A DNA stretch of 64,000 nucleotides from Leptolyngbya sp. PCC 7375 (lineage in GTDB: Bacteria; Cyanobacteriota; Cyanobacteriia; Phormidesmidales; Phormidesmidaceae): NCBI RefSeq assembly GCF_000316115.1, contig NZ_JH993797.1, positions 1,846,486 to 1,910,485 on the forward strand, read 5' to 3'. Within the stretch, counting starts at the first letter, position 1. Every line of letters starts with the position of its first letter. Both the position numbers and the translations under genes were made by a program. Under the pieces are notes generated by a model. It was not told the DNA's origin, made no database searches, and saw only the letters and a program-made list of their open reading frames with translations. Below are positions 47,445 to 56,216 of the stretch, piece after piece.

Positions 47445-47928
47445 TAACTTGTTCTCCGATGGTATAAATGGTGGTTTCCCATTGCTCGCCTATGCGATGA
47501 AGGCATTCGACTTGCATGATGTCTTGGTCAATCAAGATGTAGTCTTCTAAGGAGACTAGTAGGGCGTAATCTTTGAATTTATCGCCTCGGTCGAAGTCGG
47601 TGGTAGAGGGAGATAAGACTTCGGTGATTAATTTGGGATAGCGTTTTACATAGCGATCTTCTCGGTCTCTTGGATCGCAGGTGACAAAGGCATCTGGGTA
47701 ATAGAAAAAGGCGTCGGCGTAGTTGACTTTGACGTCACCGGAAAAGAATTGGCAAGTGCCATCGCGCAGGTGCAGGTTTAGGGCAGTGAGAAAGTTAATG
47801 GCAATGCGGCTATGGTCATCGCTGCCGCCTGCCATGGCATAGACCAAGCCCTGGCGATATTCGTGGCGAATCGCGTTTTCGTGCTCCAGGGCCAGGTATT
47901 CCTGAGGGCTAAAACCAGCTGGAGGCAT

Positions 47929-48361
47929 AATGACTACCGTTGATCGTTACTATTGTGGCGTAAAACTGATGCATCGTCTTGACTGAATATTTGAGGTAAG
48001 CCAATGGTTTGAACAGTGAGACCAGAAAAGCTTTGAGCGTTACGGCAGTCAAGTTCCTCCTACGGCACCACAGCCGTGTGAAACCATAGGAGAAAGCAAA
48101 ATGTCGAATTTGTATCAAAGCCTTTAGCGGGCTTTGAAGAGGACGCTGTACGTCGCTATATACGAGAACAGGAGGGAAATGACGCGAGTGGTCGGTTCTA
48201 ATCCGAGAGATTAGTGCTGATACTGAAGAACAAGACTATGGGGTCATAGTTTGGTGCTGCAACAACGATAAAACCTGGCATTACACAAAGGCTAAAGAAT
48301 CTATGCAAGCCGTGAGAGAGTAGAGAAACCAACCTAAACCCTCTCACACTTGGAGGATAGC
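47929..48361. other. Non-coding leader of the IS110-type element and Uma2 promoter region
   Basis: About 430 bases without a gene lie between the start of the Uma2 gene and the IS110 transposase start. Several paired stretches are visible: CTCCTA with TAGGAG around 48055-48093, CGGC with GCCG inside it, and ACTATG with CATAGT around 48233-48250. In IS110-group elements the non-coding end before the transposase encodes the bridge RNA, so part of this stretch is a candidate. The outer end of the element could not be fixed. Confidence 0.4.
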
Positions 48362-48379
48362 ATGAAGATTCTAGCGATT

Positions 48380-48403
48380 CTCCTTCGGAGACACTGCGTG
48401 AAC
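48380..48403 (+). repeat. 24-bp palindromic small repeat inserted in frame in the IS110 gene
   Basis: The sequence CTCCTTCGGAGACACTGCGT and four further bases lies between MKILAI and DLGKFN. Relatives run directly MKILA(I/L)DLGKF, so eight codons (LLRRHCVN) are extra. CTCC-TTC-GGAG is a perfect hairpin. The length and form match the small dispersed repeats described in cyanobacteria. Confidence 0.65.
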
Positions 48404-49576
48404 GACCTGGGCAAATTCAACTGTGTATCCTGTCTGCTGAATACCGAGAGTAACGCTACTGAGTTCGACACGTTCAAGACCTACCGACGGGAATTCAAAG
48501 AAATATTACATCGCACTCAACCACATCTGGTGGTAATGGAAACGTGTTCGATTACCGGGTGGGTGCATGATCTCTGTGTTGAACAAGACTACCCAGTGCT
48601 TGTGGCCGATCCGAGCCAGGAGGCCTGGCGCTGGAAAAACGTCAAACGCAAAACGGAGGGTATGACCTCACTTGGATGTAAGTTTCCGAGGTTTCGGCTA
48701 AAATAAAAGTATTGTCTACAGGGCCGTTAACATGCCAGCATCGATTGTTAGTAGTGAGGCTAATAGTGTCACGATACAGATAACTATTCCCTTTGGCACG
48801 ACGATGTTAGGCAGCGAGAATGAGATTCAGCAAGGGCTGAATTTAGCCGGTCAACTGGCGACAGAAAAAGCTCTCGAACAATTCGATAGTGATGGTAGTC
48901 CCATTGAACGCTCAGGACAGCGTTGGACGAGCAAAGGCAAGGATGCGAAGGTCTATCAAAGCCCCTATGGTCCGGTGCAGGTAGCACGTCATCTCTACCA
49001 AACGTCCGAGGGTGGGAGTACCTTCTGCCCCTTGGAAACCGATGCGCGCATGATCAGAACGGCAACCCCTCGCTTTGCTAAACAGATTAGCCACAAATAT
49101 GCTGAGATGAGCAGTGTGCGGGTGGCAGAAGACCTCAACGAAAATCATGGTCGTGTAGTGGCCCGTTCGTTTATCCAAAATCTAGCAGACACCGTGGGGA
49201 CTGTGGCCATGGCAAAAGAGGAGGATTGGCATTATCAGACCCCCAAGGTCTCGGAGCCGGTAGCAACAGTTAGTCTAGGCCTCGATGGGACCTGTATGTT
49301 GTTGTGTGAGGAGGGGGACGCCAAGCCATGGTCGGTACGTTGAGTTTGTATAACGCTCAGGGAGAGCGTCTGCATACCACGTACGTAGCTGCCCCGCCTG
49401 AATATGGACGACACCTCTTTCTCGACCGGATGTCCCGTGAGGTTGAGCATGTGCTGAGCCTGTATCCGGATGCGCATCGGCAAGGATTAGCAGATGGTGT
49501 GAAGTGAACCCCTGAATTTGGACAGTAAAATCAGACAATAGCAAGTCTAGACTAACATGTATCAACCTGAGACATT

Positions 49577-50431
49577 CTACAATTCCTTCCTCCACTTTTC
49601 CTCAAATTCGCTGGGTGTCAAATAGCCCAAAGAAGAGTGAATTCTTTTCTTCATATACACCTCGTCTAAAAACTCTTCTATTCTCTCATACACTTCATTA
49701 AAATTGCGATAGTCCGACAAATCAACCTCCTCTTCTTTTATTGTTCTCATGAGCCGTTCAGCATAACCATTCTCATAGGCCTTACCCACGCCTGCCATAC
49801 TAATCGCTATCTCATTCTCCTCCAATATCTGAACATACGCATTGGCCGCATATTGCACCCCTTGGTCTGAATGGTGAATCTCTGGAATATACTGGTTCAG
49901 TCCTTTCTCCAACGCTGTTATCGTTAACTGTTTCTCCATCGTTCTATCCAAGTGCCAGCCTCGAATACTGCGGGTGAACACATCCATTAATACCGCTAAA
50001 TAAACAAATTCGTCCTTCAATCGGATATAGGTGATGTCGCCGACCCATACCTGCTCTGGATACTCTACTACCAACCCTTTGACCAGATTAGGATACCGCT
50101 TATATCCATGGACACTATTGGTTGTTCGTTTCCGTCGTATTCGTCGCTTTTCCAGTAGTCCCAATTCTCTCATTAATCGGCTGATACGTTTGTGATTAAC
50201 ACGCCATCCCTCTCGCTGTAATTGTTTAGTAATCCGTCGATACCCATAGGTGGGATACCGTCCCGCCACATCAATGATCGCTTTTTTTAGTTCCTCTTCT
50301 TGCGTTTGTTTGTCTGATGTTGACCGATAGTAATAACGACTCCGACTGTAGCCAATGACATCACAGATGACCTGGATTGGATACTCGCCTTTCAACTGCT
50401 CTATCATGGTTCGTTTCCGCTCAGATTCCAC
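49577..50431 (-). CDS. IS3-family transposase OrfB (integrase core)
   Basis: The 284-residue protein has an HTH_21-like segment (YPTYGYRRITKQLQREGWRV) and an rve integrase core with Asp in VGDITYIRL, Asp in HHSDQGVQYAA and Glu in YAERLMRTIKEEEV, so DDE is complete. It overlaps orfA by 11 bases in the -1 frame. A slippery A6G heptamer (CTTTTTT at 50442-50448 on the plus strand) lies just before the orfA end, as expected for a programmed -1 shift producing the OrfAB transposase. Looks functional. Confidence 0.9.
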   Translation of the reverse strand: MESERKRTMIEQLKGEYPIQVICDVIGYSRSRYYYRSTSDKQTQEEELKKAIIDVAGRYPTYGYRRITKQLQREGWRVNHKRISRLMRELGLLEKRRIRRKRTTNSVHGYKRYPNLVKGLVVEYPEQVWVGDITYIRLKDEFVYLAVLMDVFTRSIRGWHLDRTMEKQLTITALEKGLNQYIPEIHHSDQGVQYAANAYVQILEENEIAISMAGVGKAYENGYAERLMRTIKEEEVDLSDYRNFNEVYERIEEFLDEVYMKKRIHSSLGYLTPSEFEEKWRKEL

Positions 50432-50705
50432 AAGTCTGAAGCTTTTTTGCCACCGCTAACTCCATCGTTAACCGACCCACCATTCGTTCCAATTCGGCTA
50501 TTCGTTCGGCTGATTCATTTCCTCCTCCTTTGCCTCCAAACGCTAAATGCGCTTGTTTAAGAAATTCATTACGCCAACGATTGATCACTGACGTATGGAC
50601 TTTATGGGCTCGACTGGCTGCGCTCACACTCCGTTGGCCGCTGACGATCTCCAGCACCACTTTTGCCTTAAATTCGCTACTGTAGTTTCTTGGCTTGCTG
50701 GCCAT
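50421..50705 (-). CDS. IS3-family OrfA (helix-turn-helix)
   Basis: The 94-residue protein has an HTH domain (YSSEFKAKVVLEIVSGQRSV, then VHTSVINRWRNEFL) and a leucine-zipper-like tail (AERIAELERMVGRLTMELAV). It binds the element's ends and is the N-terminal half of the frameshifted transposase with OrfB. The slippery heptamer lies within its last codons. Confidence 0.88.
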   Translation of the reverse strand: MASKPRNYSSEFKAKVVLEIVSGQRSVSAASRAHKVHTSVINRWRNEFLKQAHLAFGGKGGGNESAERIAELERMVGRLTMELAVAKKLQTCGI

Positions 50706-51883
50706 ATTCCTTCCCCCGATTGGACTCTAGCTTACGCTCTCTCAGTCCTGTCCTAATTTTGGGGGTCACTACAGTGCGCCTGAAAATTGGGACTTTCTCG
50801 GCCCCTATGTCGATTCACAAGTGTTAGATTTCTACCATGCCAGTGGCTACTTGGAAACCGTCGCTAAAGTCCTATTTCCTCGACGTCGAAAGCACCGTCA
50901 AGCCTGGTTAGAGAAACAAGCTCATCGCTTAAAACACGACGTTGGAGCGGCGGTTGCGCTGTTAGATGAGTTTAAAAAAATCGACCTCAATGCCCTCAGT
51001 GCCAAGAAAAAGAACAGATGGAGTCGGTCATCACGTATTTTCGCAATCACCACGCTCAAATGGATTACGCTCAAACTCAGGCAGAAAATCGTCCGATTGG
51101 GTCGGGAGTCACCGAAGCGGCCTGCAAAGTCATCGTCAAGCAACGATTATGTGGGTCTGGGATGAAGTGGAAGGGAACGGGGGCTGGGGTGGTATTAAGT
51201 TTGAGAACACTCACGTATACAACAGGCAGATGGCAACAGTTTTGGACCAAAATTAATCAGTATGGATTCTCTCTCGAAGGCTAGATTTTATCTTTACATC
51301 AGTCCGAGGTCATACCCAAAACGGATAAAGACGATGCGTTGAAGCTAGCAAAACTGGCTGCTCTAGAGCAGATCAATCCAGTGTATGTACCGGCACCAGA
51401 GACCCGACAATATCGGCACTTGGTAAAATTGTGAATTCCGGAAATTATGGCCGGAGTGATTCCGGAAATTATGGCCGCTGACAACAGTCTCTTTTTGTGC
51501 GTAATCTGCCTGTTTGGCAATTGCACGATGAGACTCTATACAGGTGTTCAGTTGCTAGGAGCGATAGATGGTTCAACGATTTAGAGACCCAGACAATTCT
51601 CTCGGGATCGTCCCGTCACAGACGGGATTGAGTCGGCGGCATCAGTGCTAGATCAGGCTGGAGTTCGGACTCAGGTGTGCCCCTGGAATCGCTTATTCCG
51701 GAAATTATGGCCGGAGTGATGCCGACAATGCTCAGTATTGTTAGATGTCAAGGGGGGTAGACGTGACGCGACAGTCGGGTTGGCGAGCTGACTGACACTT
51801 AATAGAGACTAACTGGTCTCATGCTGAGACTATCAAAGCAAACGACGGGTATCAATTTAAGCCGGGAAATCTTGGCTAGGACT

Positions 51884-51955
51884 GAAGTCGGAAGTCGGAA
51901 GTCGGAAGTCGGAAAGGGAGGGCATTCCGAACTCCGACTTCCGACTTCCGAACTC
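51884..51955. repeat. Heptanucleotide tandem repeat arranged as a hairpin
   Basis: Four copies of GAAGTCG (51884-51913) are followed by an 11-base spacer and then an inverted series (ACTTCCGACTTCCGA type, 51925-51955). The two arms can pair over about 25 bases. Confidence 0.8.
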
Positions 51956-52008
51956 TAGATTCCTGAGGAAATCGTCCCGCTTTATGTTGGTACCTCAAAC
52001 GACAGCTA

Positions 52009-52050
52009 GCGATCTAAATGACCAGGCGCGATCTAAATGACAGCGCCTGG
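52009..52050. repeat. Direct repeats near the end of the inner IS21-type element
   Basis: GCGATCTAAATGAC occurs at 52009-52022 and 52028-52041. CCAGGCGC (52022-52029) pairs with GCGCCTGG (52043-52050). This looks like the terminal repeats of the inner istA/istB element, whose stop codon lies 44 bases further on. The matching far end was not found. Confidence 0.5.
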
Positions 52051-52093
52051 TCACTGTCAAGCAATTAAAATCTCCAAGTATTTTGTGCGTCAA

Positions 52094-52909
52094 TTATCCC
52101 TGATTGCGAGCCGCCGCCTGCTGCTGCCGATAGCTGTCAGCCTTAATCTCAAAGATGACAGCATGATGCACCAGTCGGTCAACGGCAGCCACGGTCATCA
52201 TCGAATCGGGAAAGATGCTGTCCCACTTGCTGAATGGCTGATTAGCGGTGATCAGCAAACTCTTGCGTTCATAGCGGTGGGCAATGAGTTCGAAGAGTAC
52301 GGAGGTTTCGGCTTCAGACTTTTGCACGTAGCCCAAGTCGTCGAGGATGAGCAGGTCAAAACGGTCGAGCTTCTTTAGTCTAGACTGTAGCAACAGTTGT
52401 TGTTTATCCTGCTGAAGCTGTTGAACTAAGGCAAGTGCGCTGAAGAACTTGATGCGCCGACCCGCTTCTAGCATGGCTTGCGACAACCCAAGAGCCAAAT
52501 GAGTTTTCCCAACTCCGGACGCGCCGAAAAACAGGCAGTTGGTGGCGTTATCGAGCCAGGTATCGTCATCGGCCAATTGCATCAGAGGGGCCGGATTGAA
52601 GTTTGGGCAATGGTCAAACTCAAAGTTGGTCAAACTTTTTACGGCGGGCAGCTGAGCTTCCTTTTTTGCGCGCTCTAGCCGCATTTGTGCTCGTCTGTCG
52701 GCCTCTTGTTGACATAAGCTGAGTAAAAACTGTGCATAAGACCATTGTTGCTGCAAAGCGCGGCTCTCTGTAGCTTCCCAGTGGGTAAGCATGTTGGTGA
52801 GCTTGAGCTGTTTGAGCAGACGGCTCAACTGTTGGTACGGGCTGGTTGTTTGTGGTGTTTGTGATGAGGTTGGCGTCCGTGTCGTTTGAGCCACTGAGGA
52901 GTTGGTCAT
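52094..52909 (-). CDS. IstB-like ATPase of an inner IS21-type element
   Basis: The 271-residue protein has an N-terminal helical part (LKQLKLTNMLTHWEATESRA), Walker A FFGASGVGKTHLALG and Walker B FDLLILDDLGYV, then sensor ITANQPFSKWD. IstB helps the transposase choose and bind targets. It starts inside the end of the istA frame, overlapping by 290 bases. The two genes run on the minus strand, opposite to the surrounding IS21 element. Confidence 0.85.
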   Translation of the reverse strand: MTNSSVAQTTRTPTSSQTPQTTSPYQQLSRLLKQLKLTNMLTHWEATESRALQQQWSYAQFLLSLCQQEADRRAQMRLERAKKEAQLPAVKSLTNFEFDHCPNFNPAPLMQLADDDTWLDNATNCLFFGASGVGKTHLALGLSQAMLEAGRRIKFFSALALVQQLQQDKQQLLLQSRLKKLDRFDLLILDDLGYVQKSEAETSVLFELIAHRYERKSLLITANQPFSKWDSIFPDSMMTVAAVDRLVHHAVIFEIKADSYRQQQAAARNQG

Positions 52910-54383
52910 AGCTATCGAGAGCGTGTTGTTGGGTTGCGATTGGCGGCAAGGTGGCTACCGCATCGGGCATAAACTGTTGCTGTAGATGCCTCAACGTCAG
53001 CTGGTTCTTGGATAGGGCTTCGGCAAGATAGCTGGCGACGGTTTGTTCTTTGTCATAGGTGGCGGCAATGTAGAGCGCTTCGACCATGAGTACAGCGGCT
53101 TGGTCGCGCTCAAACTGAGCTTTCATCTGCGCCCAAAGCTGGCGAAACTCAGCAGTCGGTAACAAATCTGACTGCCACTGACAGAAGAGGAAGGCTCTGG
53201 GCTTTTTCCTGAGTCCACCTATCACATGGCGATAGTCGATGCAGCGCCCCCGCCGTCGTCCTTTGCCAGCCACACGCATGCGGGACAGCTCAAACACCTG
53301 CTGCCGCGCAAAGTAGCCGACTAAACGGTCGTGATAGAGATGAATTTCTATCTGTTGACCTATCAGTCGTGATGGCACGCTGTAGAGAATGCAGCGCACC
53401 TCTATCGTGCTGTGACAGCTGACTTTGGCACTGAGAATCTCGTAGTCGGCCACTCGGCGTTTCGGCAGCGGTTGTAGGACGGCTTTTTCTGCTTCATACT
53501 TGGCCTCGCACTGCCGATTGAGACCAGCAGCGGCGTTGTCTATCACCGCCTGGTACTCGGCAATACTGGCAAAGTCGCTGCTGCCGCGCAGGTAGATAGC
53601 CTGTTTGATACGGTTCTTCAGGTGGCCGTGCGGACTTTCTACAGATCCGTTCTCGTTTGCTTTGCCTTTGTTGTTTCTCGTTGGCACCATCCGGTAGTGC
53701 TCACACAGGTCATCGTAGAACCGCGTCAGCTCCTGGATACGATGCCCCCCTGAATTACGGTAGGCCGCGCTCAGGCTGTCCGTGCGATGTTCTTGTGGGG
53801 CACCGCCAGCCGCAGCTAGGGCGTTCTGCAACCCTTCGGATAGGGCAATGAAGCTTTCGCCCCCCTGAATAATCTGCGCGTACTGCCAACCGCTGTAGGC
53901 GAGCCGGTAATGATAAATCAAGTGCTCAAATGGCTTGCCGTTGAGGGTGATTTCCATCCCTTTCAGTTTGGTGAAGTCTGAGAGTCCCATGACGCCTGGT
54001 TCATGGCGCAGTACGAACATGACCTCCGGCGCCGGCCCGTGCAGCGCTTTCCACTGCTGCACTCTTCTCTGTAAGGTGCGTAGCACCTGTGGGTACTTGC
54101 CTGGATACTGCTCTTGCAGGTATTCAAACAGCGTCATTGGTTTCAGTCTCGGTTCCTGGCGTAGCGTCGGTTCTAGCTCGCTGGCCCAGACGCCAGCTAA
54201 GGGATCTTGGCTCCGGGATGATGCAACGACAGCTCCTCGGTTAGCGCGGTGATGGCCTGCATCAATCCGTTGCCCTGTCCGCTCTGATATCTCGGCTATC
54301 GTCGACGATGCCGTCTGGGTCAACCCCAGCTTTCTCGCGTTCATATAGGCTCTCTTTTGGTATAAGTGAATGGCTTTCGGCAC
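52620..54383 (-). CDS. IstA-like transposase of an inner IS21-type element
   Basis: The 587-residue protein has the HTH-like LGLTQTASSTIAEISERTGQ, a DDE core with SDFTKLKGMEI, EHRTDSLSAAYRNSG and NENGSVESPHGHLKNRI, and a beta domain (VRCILYSVPSRLIGQQ). From about residue 490 the reading frame overlaps istB in another frame, and this tail looks unnatural (TSTNAARARKKGSSAARRKK). IstA normally ends near the istB start, so a lost stop codon or a frameshift near 52900 is likely. The catalytic part appears intact. Confidence 0.8.
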   Translation of the reverse strand: MPKAIHLYQKRAYMNARKLGLTQTASSTIAEISERTGQRIDAGHHRANRGAVVASSRSQDPLAGVWASELEPTLRQEPRLKPMTLFEYLQEQYPGKYPQVLRTLQRRVQQWKALHGPAPEVMFVLRHEPGVMGLSDFTKLKGMEITLNGKPFEHLIYHYRLAYSGWQYAQIIQGGESFIALSEGLQNALAAAGGAPQEHRTDSLSAAYRNSGGHRIQELTRFYDDLCEHYRMVPTRNNKGKANENGSVESPHGHLKNRIKQAIYLRGSSDFASIAEYQAVIDNAAAGLNRQCEAKYEAEKAVLQPLPKRRVADYEILSAKVSCHSTIEVRCILYSVPSRLIGQQIEIHLYHDRLVGYFARQQVFELSRMRVAGKGRRRGRCIDYRHVIGGLRKKPRAFLFCQWQSDLLPTAEFRQLWAQMKAQFERDQAAVLMVEALYIAATYDKEQTVASYLAEALSKNQLTLRHLQQQFMPDAVATLPPIATQQHALDSYDQLLSGSNDTDANLITNTTNNQPVPTVEPSAQTAQAHQHAYPLGSYREPRFAATMVLCTVFTQLMSTRGRQTSTNAARARKKGSSAARRKKFDQL

Positions 54384-54752
54384 AGGTCATCGCTCTCTTT
54401 CGCAGGAGATCTACCTGTGCCTTTTTCTTCGACTGGTGACAACCCAGCTAAGCTAACGCTTGCGCCGATAACCTTGTCTCACGCTCTTTGGGCGAAACCC
54501 GACAACCGCCTTGGCGTCACCTGCCTACCTTCACTGTCGCGCAACACAGTATGGATTCCGGAAATTATGGCCACCGTGGCTTCAGTCACCTGAGCCGTCG
54601 ATTCCGGAAATTATGACCCGGGGGTAATTCCGGCAATGCTAGTGGTCGATTCCGGAAATTATGGCCAGGGTGATGCCGGTCATACAGGCTTCAGTGAAAC
54701 AGGGGGTGCTTGCTTATATAGTGCCGTGTTGGCACCTCAGGCATCCGCCCCA

Positions 54753-56207
54753 ATGTCGATGTTTAGTAATCAGGTCCGTTATATGGTTCAGCAACTCAGA
54801 AATGCCAATGTACCCCCGGAAAAAATCCACGACCTTACGGGTGTGAGTGAACGTAGTATCCGCCGGATAGTGCAAGAACCCGAGATCACCTGCGTAGAGG
54901 AACCGCCGTCAGGTCAGCGAAAAGGAGCGGGTCGTCCCAGCGAGGTGGTCCACTATAGCGAGACCATTCGTGAGTGGTTGAGTGAAGCCCGTGACCCAGC
55001 CGATGGTCCGATGAAAAGCCGAGAAGTCTTAGCCCGTCTACGTCAGCAAGGCTATAAAGGGGGTAAAACAGCGGTCTATGAGCTAGTCAAACAATTGCGT
55101 CCCGCCAAATCCGTGGTGCCGATAGTGCGATTCGAAGGACTGCCGGGTGAATTTACCCAACATGATTTTGGCCAACGCCGGGTGCAGTATGCCGATGGTC
55201 GCATTGAGGTGGTGAAATTCTTTGCCTCGCGCCTGAAGTACTCACGGTATGTGGATGTGCAGGTGGTGGCCAACGAACAACAAGAAACAGTGGTGCGGTG
55301 TTTACTCAAAGCATTTGAGACCTTTGGCGGCGTTCCGCTGATGGGGGTATTCGATAACATGAGTAGTGCGGTGAAGTCACGAGAAGTACTGGCTGATGGC
55401 ACTGTTAAAGTGCATTGGACCGACCGCTTTGCCCAAGTGTGTATCGACTGTGGATTAATTCCCCTGGCCTGTTGGCCCTATCGCCCTCAGCAAAAAGGGT
55501 CGGTGGAAAATCTAGTGGGTTTTGTCAAGGGCAACTTCTTTTGTGGGCGACAGTTTAAGGACCGTGATGATCTCATCGAGCAGATGCAAGCATGGGTCAC
55601 CTACGTCAATCGAGAACGCAAATGTGATGCGACTGGCGAGATTCCCCAAGTCCGCCTGCTGAAAGAATCGCTCAAGCCCTGTGCCCATAAGGCTGAAACC
55701 TATGCCTTCAAAGTCAGTGTGGTGGTTCGTCCCACGGCTCGGGCGCACTATCGAGGCATGGAATATTCGGTGCCAGCTGACGCCATCGGCCAGACGGTGA
55801 CCCTACATCTCCAACAGACTCAGGTGTCGATCTATTTGGCAGAGCGTCACCTGGGTGACCATCCTCGGACACCCGCGAATGGCAAGTCCAGTGTTTTACA
55901 TGAGCATGCCCAACAACTGTTTATCTTTAAGCGTGGTAAACCCTTTGCTCAGCGCCAAATTCTGTTGGACCTCGACCCGTTGGTGGAACCCTATTTGACT
56001 GAACTGGTGCATCGGCGTCCTCAAACTTGGCAACCCGATGTCGAGACCCTCTATGACCTTTATCAACACATTGGCCGAGCCGACTTCCTCGCGGCAATTG
56101 CCTTAGCCACTGAAGAACGCTGCTTTGGCAGTGAATATGTCCAGGCGATTGTTAACGCCACTCCCGAGGGACTGACACCGCCACCCTTGCCTATTTTGTT
56201 CACCTAG
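54753..56207 (+). CDS. IS21-family transposase IstA
   Basis: From MSMFSNQVRYMVQQLRNANV at 54753 the protein has 484 residues; the frame is open to 54636 but that part is the element's terminal repeats. It has an HTH (SERSIRRIVQEPE), DDE residues in FTQHDFGQRRV, GVFDNMSSAV and QQKGSVENLVGFVKG, and a C-terminal domain starting YRGMEYSVPADAIG. The gene is intact and 9 bases before istB, the usual operon. It belongs to the outer element 51430-57107. Confidence 0.9.
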   Translation: MSMFSNQVRYMVQQLRNANVPPEKIHDLTGVSERSIRRIVQEPEITCVEEPPSGQRKGAGRPSEVVHYSETIREWLSEARDPADGPMKSREVLARLRQQGYKGGKTAVYELVKQLRPAKSVVPIVRFEGLPGEFTQHDFGQRRVQYADGRIEVVKFFASRLKYSRYVDVQVVANEQQETVVRCLLKAFETFGGVPLMGVFDNMSSAVKSREVLADGTVKVHWTDRFAQVCIDCGLIPLACWPYRPQQKGSVENLVGFVKGNFFCGRQFKDRDDLIEQMQAWVTYVNRERKCDATGEIPQVRLLKESLKPCAHKAETYAFKVSVVVRPTARAHYRGMEYSVPADAIGQTVTLHLQQTQVSIYLAERHLGDHPRTPANGKSSVLHEHAQQLFIFKRGKPFAQRQILLDLDPLVEPYLTELVHRRPQTWQPDVETLYDLYQHIGRADFLAAIALATEERCFGSEYVQAIVNATPEGLTPPPLPILFT

Positions 56208-56216
56208 ATCGATCCG

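Larger units (their letters stand above)
46350..47928 (-). pseudogene. Uma2-family endonuclease gene split by an IS630 element
   Basis: The N-terminal part (47928 down to the element) reads FSPQEYLALEHENAIRHEYR, SGDVKVNYADAFFYYPDAFV and PKLITEVLSPSTTDFDRGDKF, the PD-(D/E)xK core of Uma2 (DUF820). The frame then runs into the element. On the far side of it, from 46416 down to a TGA at 46350-46352, the same strand reads TLKSINLELPIEEL and ends RGTSVV, the natural C-terminus. Removing the element and one TA joins the two parts in frame (GEQV then TLKS). So this was a normal gene of about 180 codons until one recent insertion. Confidence 0.85.
49505..50768 (-). mobile_element. IS3-family element inside the ISKra4 transposase gene
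   Basis: The ends are TGAACCCCTGAATTTGGACAG and, on the other strand, TGACCCCCAAAATTAGGACAG, imperfect inverted repeats with TGA/TCA tips. Length is 1264 bases. The flanks GAAG and CTAC do not match, so a target duplication is not evident; it may have been lost or the tips may differ by a few bases. Confidence 0.8.
48732..51284 (+). pseudogene. ISKra4-family transposase, frameshifted and split
   Basis: Piece 1 (48732-49320) holds YGPVQVARHLYQTSEGGSTF and SLGLDGTCMLL. At the G5 run near 49313-49317 the frame shifts, and QAMVGTLSLYNAQGERLHTT continues to LADGVK at 49504. After the IS3 element, APENWDFLGPYVDSQVLDFY resumes at 50776. A second shift near 51010 (AKKK) leads to MESVITYFRNHHAQMDYAQT, then RPIGSGVTEAACKVIVKQRL and an end at 51284. 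With two frameshifts and one insertion, it cannot make a protein. Confidence 0.85.
48658..51317 (+). mobile_element. ISKra4-family element inserted in the IS110 gene
   Basis: The ends GGGTATGACCTC and GAGGTCATACCC are perfect 12-bp inverted repeats. The flanking 8-bp duplication AAAACGGA is at 48650-48657 and 51318-51325. The element is 2660 bases long because an IS3 element (about 1.26 kb) sits inside its transposase gene. Confidence 0.9.

Noticed and set aside
49505..50768. A target duplication for the IS3 element
   Set aside because: Flanking bases GAAG and CTAC do not match; small shifts of the tips do not help.
51884..51955. Short tandem repeats that could be taken for a CRISPR array
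   Set aside because: The unit is 7 bases with no unique spacers, and the arms are inverted. No cas gene lies nearby; the Csx3 domains are 45 kb away.
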